Assembly (NCBI GenBank): GCA_003151735.1
Contig: PLYI01000081.1
Span: forward strand, 1-64,000
Reading direction: 5' to 3'
DNA length: 64,000 nt
Origin: Candidatus Bathyarchaeota archaeon
GTDB lineage: Archaea > Thermoproteota > Bathyarchaeia > Bathyarchaeales > Bathycorpusculaceae
Shown: piece after piece, positions 30,184-38,200 of the stretch
How the letters are laid out: every line of letters begins with the position of its first letter
Numbering within the stretch: position 1 is the first letter of the stretch
The notes under the pieces: model-generated
Told to the model about the DNA's origin: nothing
What the model saw: only the letters and a program-made list of their open reading frames with translations
The model's database searches: none
Made by a program: the position numbers and the translations under genes

Positions 30184-30900
30184 CTAAAAATCCAGTTCTC
30201 CGTTTATGAATTTGCGTGTTATTGCGCTTTTTGGGTTCTCAAAGAAATCTTCTGGCTGTGCAACCTCTACTATTTCGCCGTCGTGGATATGCACTATTTC
30301 ATCGGCCATTCGTCTTGCTTGGTTGAGATTATGAGTCGCCATAACTATGATGCGTTGGCTACTTTTTTGGCTGACTATTGCCTTCTCAATGATTATTGCG
30401 CTGTTCGGATCCAAGTTCGCTGTTGGCTCATCCAAAAGCAGAACATTTGAATTAAGCAGAAATGCCCGTGCTAAAGCGATTCGCTGCTGTTCACCGCCTG
30501 AAAGTTTTTTTGCTCGTCTCTTCTCAAACCCTGAGAGCCTTACAGCCTCCAAAGAACCACAGACTCTCAAGTGAATCTCTTCTTTTGGTACTTTTCTAAT
30601 TTTTAATCCATACGCCAAGTTATTGTAGACGTTCATAGTGAACATGGCTGTTTTCTGAAAAACCAAAGTTGAAATGTGGCGTAGCGTTTTGGGATCTGAG
30701 TTTTGGTTGTTGAAGAGGATTTGTCCGCAATCAGGCTTCTCCAATCCAGCAATAATCCTCATTAAAGTGGTTTTACCTGCACCGTTAACTCCGAGAAGAA
30801 CAATTATTTTGTTGCCTTGCAGGTTTAGGGATACTGAATTTAGCGCTTTTACAGCGCGGTAATTTTTTTGCAGTTCTACTAGTTGGAGGTTAACGCTCAA
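30184..30900 (-). CDS. tupC: Tungstate/molybdate ABC transporter ATP-binding protein
   Basis: LGVNGAGKTTLMR Walker A, LSGGEQQRIALARA signature, LLLDEPTANLD; adjacent permease and binding protein. Confidence 0.85.
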   Translation of the reverse strand: MSVNLQLVELQKNYRAVKALNSVSLNLQGNKIIVLLGVNGAGKTTLMRIIAGLEKPDCGQILFNNQNSDPKTLRHISTLVFQKTAMFTMNVYNNLAYGLKIRKVPKEEIHLRVCGSLEAVRLSGFEKRRAKKLSGGEQQRIALARAFLLNSNVLLLDEPTANLDPNSAIIIEKAIVSQKSSQRIIVMATHNLNQARRMADEIVHIHDGEIVEVAQPEDFFENPKSAITRKFINGELDF

Positions 30901-30903
30901 GGC

Positions 30904-31677
30904 TTATCTCCCTCCTAAACTTATCCAGTACGAAAGTTTACCCCAACCCACATCTTCGTTTCTTACACGCTCAATTAGGCTTATGGTTAATGCTAATGCA
31001 ATTACGATTGCAATGAGGATTATTGCGAATGCCATAGCAACAGAAAAGTTGCCAAAGTTGATTTCTAAAGCAATTGAAGTCGTTAACACTCGCGTCCCCC
31101 CGAATAATGTGCCATTTCCCAACAAGCTCCCGCCAACTATCGTCGCAATGCCGAGTTCTCCAAAACCTCTATTGAAACCTGCAGTTACAGCTAACATCGT
31201 TGACCAAAATGTTTCTCGCATCATCGCAAGATTAGTTCTTAAACCTGATGCACCAAGGGTTTTAGCTAAGTCTCTTAGCTGCATGTCGGCTGTTTCCAAC
31301 GCTTTAGTTACGAAACTGACAATTATTGGTGTGACAAGTATTGCTTGACCTATGGCTATACCGTTAACAGTGTACAGAAGGTGAAGGGACCCAAGTTCTC
31401 CCTGTCTAGACAAAAGCAGGTACAAAAGTAATCCAAGAGCAACAGTGGGTACCCCTATTAGGGCATTGAATAGGCCTTTGATGATCCATTTTCCCCTAAA
31501 ATTGTACAGACCTAATACCATTGCGATTGGAATACTCCACACGCACGCCAAAAGCGTGCCCACACCTGAAATGTAAATTGTTCGGTAAATGGTTGCGTAG
31601 AATTCAGGGTCCCCGCTTGTGATTAATTTAAATGCTTCTTGGATGGCGGGAACGATAATGTCAGCCATGCATATCAC
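30904..31677 (-). CDS. tupB: Tungstate ABC transporter permease
   Basis: Multi-TM; RDLAKTLGASGLRTNLAMMRETFWSTMLAVTAGFNRGFGELGIATIVGG. Confidence 0.85.
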   Translation of the reverse strand: MICMADIIVPAIQEAFKLITSGDPEFYATIYRTIYISGVGTLLACVWSIPIAMVLGLYNFRGKWIIKGLFNALIGVPTVALGLLLYLLLSRQGELGSLHLLYTVNGIAIGQAILVTPIIVSFVTKALETADMQLRDLAKTLGASGLRTNLAMMRETFWSTMLAVTAGFNRGFGELGIATIVGGSLLGNGTLFGGTRVLTTSIALEINFGNFSVAMAFAIILIAIVIALALTISLIERVRNEDVGWGKLSYWISLGGR

Positions 31678-31718
31678 AAAGAAATAGAGGGGAATGTTAA
31701 TTTGAGCTTTTCTTAAAC

Positions 31719-33119
31719 TTACAGCTTGTTTACTTTAACGTTGCTTTGACTGTACGTTGATGGCGGCGCAATTACTATTTGTTGTTGGTCTCCTGAGTAG
31801 TGGTTTGGTATGCTGATTTGGACGTTAAGGTTCTGTGCGGACAGTGTATCGTAGGTTGCGGAGTATAGGGTACCTGCGTTGTATCGGAATGCCGCGGGGC
31901 ATTCATTTCCGTTTGCGTTGATTTGGTTAGTTGAGTTGATGTAAGCATAGCCTTGGATCCAGCTTAGCAAAGTAGCGTTAGGTGCGGTTCCGCTGGCTAA
32001 AGGCACGAATGGTGTGAATAGTTGCTGTCCATAATTTGAAGTTCCGAAGTTCGCGATTAATTGTTGACCTTCATCAGAAACTAGATAGTTTACGAATGTT
32101 AATGCAGCGTTAAAGTTTGTAGCGGTCAGGTTAGCGTTGCGTGTGTCATCAATTATTGCGCTGTACACGTTCAAGAGGGCTTGTTGTCCTTGAATTTCGA
32201 TGGTTAATTGCGGAATGTTGCCTTGTTTGGAATAAGCTAAGTAGGTGCCTGTGTCAGAGAGGATATAGCATGATGGGCCTCCGCCGATTCCGTTGTTAGC
32301 TACCTGCAAGCTTGCTCCCATTCCCTGTCCTGTGGAGTGGAACCAAGATGTCTGAGTAAGGAGTGTAGCGTAAGTGAAGCCTGCACCTTTCCAGAGGTTT
32401 GATTCTGCTGTAGCTGTGCCTGAACCATCATTTCTAGTCACCCATTGAACAGTAGAGGGGCTGCCTTGTGCTGCAGCATAGAGCGTTTGCAGAGCTAATG
32501 AGACGTTGGTCATGCCGCTTATGTGTGCTGGGTCGTTTGCGGGTCCAACGATTACGAAGAAGTTGTAAGCTATGATTTTGCGGTCTACTCCGTATCTGCC
32601 AGTTAGGAAAGTAAGTTCCTGTGAAGGAGAGTGGACCAGTATCATGTCTGCGTCGCCTCTCTGTGCTTGTGCTATGGCAGCGCCAGTTCCTGCTGCAACA
32701 AAGTTTACGGTTATCCAGGGATATTTGGCTTGGAAAGCTGCTTTTATGGTGCCTGCTGTGTTGCCATCTATTCCTGTGTCTTCAAGTCCTGTGTCATGTA
32801 GACTTGTGGTTGTTGCTACTGTCAATGTCGTTGGGGTTGTAGTTGGGGAAGGTGAAGGGGTTGGTGACGGCGATGGTGAGGGGGAAGGAGATGCTGTGGG
32901 ACTTGCAGTTGGGGTTGGAGAAGCGGTAGGAGTAGGCGACGCGGTAAGGCTTGGAGAGGGGGTTACGGATGGTGAAGGAATGGGAGAGGGTGTTGGAGTA
33001 GGCGTTGGCTGCGGGCCGTTGTTTTGGCTGTAATTGTAAGCTGCATAAGCGCCTATTCCCGAAACAATTATAACAATCAGTACGATTGCTGCTATTATTG
33101 TGGCTTTCATTTTTTTCAC
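31719..33119 (-). CDS. tupA: Tungstate ABC transporter substrate-binding protein with Pro/Thr/Ser-rich linker
   Basis: [10 protein letters not shown]...[25 protein letters not shown]...[24 protein letters not shown]-terminal TM. Confidence 0.88.
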   Translation of the reverse strand: MKKMKATIIAAIVLIVIIVSGIGAYAAYNYSQNNGPQPTPTPTPSPIPSPSVTPSPSLTASPTPTASPTPTASPTASPSPSPSPSPTPSPSPTTTPTTLTVATTTSLHDTGLEDTGIDGNTAGTIKAAFQAKYPWITVNFVAAGTGAAIAQAQRGDADMILVHSPSQELTFLTGRYGVDRKIIAYNFFVIVGPANDPAHISGMTNVSLALQTLYAAAQGSPSTVQWVTRNDGSGTATAESNLWKGAGFTYATLLTQTSWFHSTGQGMGASLQVANNGIGGGPSCYILSDTGTYLAYSKQGNIPQLTIEIQGQQALLNVYSAIIDDTRNANLTATNFNAALTFVNYLVSDEGQQLIANFGTSNYGQQLFTPFVPLASGTAPNATLLSWIQGYAYINSTNQINANGNECPAAFRYNAGTLYSATYDTLSAQNLNVQISIPNHYSGDQQQIVIAPPSTYSQSNVKVNKL

Positions 33120-33209
33120 TGTTTTCCAGTGAGCCGTTATGCATATTTAAACATGTCGACGTGTGACCACTTGAACCCAACATGCGGCCAAACAAAAAAG
33201 CCCTGCAGC

Positions 33210-33425
33210 TCATTTCCGCTCTTGCGTTAACTCACTCAAAATAACCAGCGCTTCACCAAGCGGCATCCCTAAGCGTTCCACAAGCTCACGTGCCGAAACA
33301 TCCGCTTTCTGGGGCATTATGCTGTCACGGATGTAAGCCTTATGAGTTGGATACATGACTGAGGCGTGGACTGCCTCGACAAGCAACTGCCAAAGCCGCT
33401 CTTTTGTGCATTCATCCAAATTCAT
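33210..33425 (-). CDS. Small conserved-looking hypothetical protein
   Basis: 71 aa; DVSARELVERLGMPLGEALVILSELTQERK looks like HTH-type. Confidence 0.5.
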   Translation of the reverse strand: MNLDECTKERLWQLLVEAVHASVMYPTHKAYIRDSIMPQKADVSARELVERLGMPLGEALVILSELTQERK

Positions 33426-33547
33426 AGGGCATCAACCATTGATATGCCCTAAAGAGTTATTAGTCTACCGCAAACCATGCCGAAAAAATGGCACAACAAA
33501 CTTAATACCCCTCCAAGAACCCATCCATAGTTAGAGGTTGACTCTTT

Positions 33548-34516
33548 TTGAAAGCCGCTGTATACCGTGGACCCCACAACATCAAAATTGAAGAAGTCCC
33601 TGAACCCGAAGTTAAAGGCAGAAGGGTACTGGTGAAGTTTAAGTCAGGCAGCATATGCGGAACCGACATGCACTTCTACAGAGGCGAGTGGAAACTCAAG
33701 AATGGCAGAATTCTCGGCCACGACGCCTGCGGAGTAAGGGAGGACACAGGCGAACGAGTTGTGATGGTTCCAGTGGTGAATTGTGGACATTGCTACTTCT
33801 GCCTCCGAGGCTACCCCAGTTTGTGTATGCGAGCCAAACTTTACGGTTTAACAAGAGACGGTTTCTTTGCTGAATCCAAATCGATGATGCCGAGAAGCCT
33901 CATCCCCCTCCCCTCTAATGTCAGCGACGAAGAGGCGGCGATTGTGGAGCCTGTAGCTTTGGCGCTGAGGGTTCTTAATCATTTGCAGCCTAATTTAGGC
34001 GACTGGGTTACTGTGCTTGGGCAGGGACCCATTGGCTTACTCATGACTCAAATCGCACTGATGAAGGGCTGCCGAGTCATAGCCGTTGATTTAGAGGATT
34101 ACAGGCTGGAACTCTCAGAAAAATACGGCGCAGACGCAGTTATAAACGCTAAAAAAGAAGACGTTCCCAAAGCTGTCCGCAAACTAACTAAGATGGGCTC
34201 TGACTTTGTGATTGAAGCTGCAGGAACCTCCAAGACAGTAGAGCAAACCCCGTTTTTGGTGCGGAAAGCAGGAAAAGTCGCGTTGGTTGGAGAGTCCGAA
34301 GGTTACTTGAATTTGGGAGATGCTGATGAAGTCCAGTTTTTCACTGTCTACCTTTCGCCTGTTGAGTATCCGTCGGCGGTTGAGTTGATTTCTCGCAAAC
34401 TGGTGGATGTGAAGGGGCTAATAACCCACAGGTTTAAGCTGGATGAATTTGAGAAGGCACTGAAAACGGTAGATAACCCAGCGGAGAAGCCTTTGAAAGT
34501 AGTAATAACACAGTAA
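33548..34516 (+). CDS. Zinc-containing alcohol dehydrogenase (MDR family)
   Basis: CGTDMHFYRG, GHDACGV, NCGHCYFCLRGYPSLC, Rossmann GQGPIGLLMTQ. Confidence 0.92.
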   Translation: MKAAVYRGPHNIKIEEVPEPEVKGRRVLVKFKSGSICGTDMHFYRGEWKLKNGRILGHDACGVREDTGERVVMVPVVNCGHCYFCLRGYPSLCMRAKLYGLTRDGFFAESKSMMPRSLIPLPSNVSDEEAAIVEPVALALRVLNHLQPNLGDWVTVLGQGPIGLLMTQIALMKGCRVIAVDLEDYRLELSEKYGADAVINAKKEDVPKAVRKLTKMGSDFVIEAAGTSKTVEQTPFLVRKAGKVALVGESEGYLNLGDADEVQFFTVYLSPVEYPSAVELISRKLVDVKGLITHRFKLDEFEKALKTVDNPAEKPLKVVITQ

Positions 34517-34581
34517 AATGTTCCAGGCTGGTTAACCACAAGGTATATTTCGGTTAGAGATGTGTTAACCCCAAATACCTG

Positions 34582-35283
34582 ATGGAAACGGAGGTTAACG
34601 TTTTGGCTATAGCAGCAGTAATATTTGATTTAGATGGAACACTTGCCAATTTCAACTTGGACTACAAAACCCTACGCTCCGAAGTCAGAACCTACCTAAT
34701 GAGCAAAGGTGTTCCCGCATCCCTTCTCGACGTCAACGAGAGCATCTTTGAAATGCTTAAGAAAGCCGAGATTTACGAGAAAAACACTTCCAAATCAACT
34801 GAAGCATTTAAGGAAATTCGCACCCAAGCCCTGTCAATTGCCGAGAAATACGAGATGGAAGCTGCCTCAACCACGAGCCTGATTACTGGAGCGGTTGAAA
34901 CGCTCAAAGACTTGCAGAAAATGAACCTGAAAATGGGTTTGTGCACTACCAGCAGTGAGAAAGCTGCAAACTATATTCTTCAGCGCTTCAAAATTGACGG
35001 TTTTTTTAAAGTTGTTGTTTCACGGGACAAAGTAAAATATGTTAAGCCGCATATTGAACAATGCGAGTTAGCTCTAAAAACGTTAGCTGTACAACCCAAA
35101 GCCACACTTATGGTTGGAGACAGCGTTGTTGATATGCAGAGCGCCAAGGAACTAAACGCCATCGCCGTCGGGTTGCCAACAGGCCTAACCACAACAGAGC
35201 AGCTGATGAGCAACGGCGCAAACTACATAGTAACATCGCTGAATGATTTGCTAGTTCTAATAAAAGAAATAAATAAGAATTAA
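34582..35283 (+). CDS. HAD-superfamily hydrolase (phosphoglycolate phosphatase-like)
   Basis: VIFDLDGTLANF, CTTSSEK, VGDSVVDMQSAK; start possibly internal. Confidence 0.9.
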   Translation: METEVNVLAIAAVIFDLDGTLANFNLDYKTLRSEVRTYLMSKGVPASLLDVNESIFEMLKKAEIYEKNTSKSTEAFKEIRTQALSIAEKYEMEAASTTSLITGAVETLKDLQKMNLKMGLCTTSSEKAANYILQRFKIDGFFKVVVSRDKVKYVKPHIEQCELALKTLAVQPKATLMVGDSVVDMQSAKELNAIAVGLPTGLTTTEQLMSNGANYIVTSLNDLLVLIKEINKN

Positions 35284-38200
35284 GCGGCGGTTATTACGCC
35301 GTCGTCTTTGCAGACAAGTTTCCGCTCTCGCACCAAACGTTTGAGCACTTCAGAGAACACTTCTTTAACTTCTTCGCTTGAATGATTTATTGCGAACACT
35401 TTAGCGGTTTCAGCAATCAACGAATAATCACTTATACCTAAAGCGTACCGGGCGACCATTGTCATGGCTGAAGCGACTTCTTCAGGTGCAATGTAGTCAG
35501 GTTTACGTTTGGATTCTGGAACACCCTGAATTGGAACACGGATCGGCGTTTCTTTAAGCCCGGTTGGCCAGAGAAAACTGCCTTTGATAACCACTTTCTG
35601 CGTTCTAATCAGGTTGTTTAATGCTTCTTTTACGGCGTGGGTGATTTTTGGTGTCACCTGCTTTATTCCCCATGCAGCCGCTAACCGTTCAACTGCGTAG
35701 TCAAAGTGGACTGGTCCTTCGTTTTGAACCAGTTCCGCGAGGAGTTTAGTTTGGTTTTCTCGGTTTTCTGGGAAATGGAACTCGTTTTTTTGTTTAGAGT
35801 CGTATGTGGTTTTGGCTGTGGCGACTTTTATGTAAGGGTTGTACGTGGCCTTTAATGGGTAGACTTTGTAGGGGACTCCGATTTTTTCGATGCCTGCGAA
35901 TGTGTTTTTTTGGATGTCGGTTTTGGGAGCAGAGTTTTCTTTGATGTCGATGATCGGTTTTTGGGCGTCTTTTTCTAGTTGTGTTTTCTGGGCTTGTTCA
36001 AGGGCGTCTTTTAGCCGCCTGATTTCTGAGTCGCGTCGTGCAACCCATGCGGGTGACCAGATGCGGTGAATACGCCAGCCCAGTTGCCGCAGCACCTGTT
36101 CGCGGAGTCTATCTCGGTCTCTTGCGCTACTGCTGGATTTGTATGTGGTACCATCGCATTCTACACCAAGCAAGAAACTGCCAGCGTTAACTGGGTCAAC
36201 GATGCCTATGTCGATTCTGTAGCCGCTGCATCCTACTTCTGGAACAACCTCGTAACCCATTTTTTTGATTTCAGCTGCCACGTCTTCATCTAAGGCAGAA
36301 TCAAACGCACCTTCCTTCGTTTTGGTCGATAAAGTTTCAGGTCCATGCTCTGCATAGTCAAGGTAGGTACGCAGTGTCTGTACTCCCGGGGCTTGTGCAT
36401 CTTTGTCGATGTCGCTGCCATGAATCGAAGTAATCAAAACAACCTTTTCCCGAGCACGTGTGACGGCGACATTTAAACGACGCTCGCCGCCTGGCTTGTT
36501 TAAGGGGCCAAAGTTCATGGTCATTTGTCCTTGCTGGTCATAGCCGTAGCCCACGCTGAAGAATATGACGTCGCGTTCATCGCCCTGCACGTTCTCGAGG
36601 TTCTTCACGAAGAAGCCTTCTAAACGGTCTTCTTTGAAGAATGGTTCGAAGTCGGGTTGTTCTTTGAGTCGACGTTCGATGGCTTCCTCAATAGCGTCCA
36701 TCTGTGCGATGCTGAAGGTTACGACTCCGAGGGTTTTGTGGGGGTAGTTTTTGAAGTGTTCAAAGACTAGGTCTGCGACTTTTTCTGCTTCGTTGAGGTT
36801 GTTTCTTTTGCCTCCGCGGTCGTAGATGCCGTCTGCCACATGGACCAGTTTTACGCCTAAACTGTCACTTTGGTTTTTCGCAGCTGGAAACGTAATCATG
36901 GTGTCGTCATAGAAGCGGTGGTTTGAAAATGCGATTAACTCTTCGTGTTTGCTGCGGTAATGCCACCTCAACGTTTTCACTGGCAAACCGATGCCTAAAC
37001 ACTCGTCAAGGATGCTGTCGAAAACTTCGATGTCATCATTGCTTAGTTCGTCCCAGTCTACGTCGTCAAGGAGGCTTTTCTGGAAGAACGAGGTAGGCGG
37101 CAACTGCTTGTTATCGCCTGCAACCACCAGAGTTTTTCCACGGTAGATTGCGCCGATTGCGTCTTCGGGAACGAGCTGTGATGCTTCGTCGAAGAGGACT
37201 AAGTCAAATTTGCTGTCAGGAGGTAGGAACTGGCTGACGGAGATAGGGCTCATCAACAGGCAAGGTTTGAGTTTAACGAGCAGGTTTGGAATCTTTTGCA
37301 TCAACGTGCGGATTGGCATGAGACGCCTCTTTTTCGCTGCTTCTTTAAGCAGGATGTTGGCTTCTGTGTCGGCGGCTTGAATTAGGATGTCTTGAGGTTT
37401 TCGGCTGTTCGCCGCTTCAATAACCATACTCGATGTTAGGTGGATGATGTCTTGGTCCAGTTTTCTGAAGTCAGCAATCAACTGCTCATGGTTCTCCCTG
37501 CGAAACCTGCCCAATTTCTGATCTTCGTTGTAGAGGTTGTTTATCCATTCTTGGTATACGCTTTTGCGGAAAACGTTGCCTAAGTCGGCTGCGGAAATGT
37601 GCTGTTCCGCTAAGCGCGTGAAAAATAGGTCTAAATTCCGCAGAGTGAAGCGGTTTTTGGCGTCTTTGAAGTCAATCCAAACCTGCAAGTCATCCACGCG
37701 GTCGCGCAGTGCTTGGATCCGTTCGCCTATGACTTTGATTTCTAAGTCCTTTAGCTTCTGATTTTGATATTTCATTTCAGATTCAAAGCGCTTTTCAAAC
37801 TCTTCCAGAACCTTAAGCGAAGCCATGTTTTGCTCGGTTAGTTCCGTGTTAGATGGCGCTGCGGATGGTCCTTGAGCTGCTATGTCTGCGAAAGCTTGCG
37901 GCACTGGGATGTCGGCTAATGCTGCTTGTACTTTTTTGCACCATTCGAGTACGGAGACGATGTCTTGCCAGTTGGTTTCTAGTTCTTTGAAGCGGATGCC
38001 GAATTTTTCTTGCAACTGGACTTTTTCGCCGATGATTTGGGCTTCTTTTTTGCATATGTCTTCAGCGTTTTTGAGGTCTTGGATTAGTTGTTTGTAGTTT
38101 TGGGGTTCCTGTTTGGAGGTTGTGAGTGTCTGGTTTGTGAGTGTGCAAAGTGGGTTTAGTTGTTTTTCTGTTTCGTTTGCCCAGTCCTCAACAAGCAACA

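Noticed and set aside
32572-33230. Gly/Val/Glu-rich (32572-33033) and Ser/Asn/Tyr-rich (32794-33213) ORFs
   Set aside because: Alternate-frame readings of the TupA Pro/Thr/Ser linker repeats.
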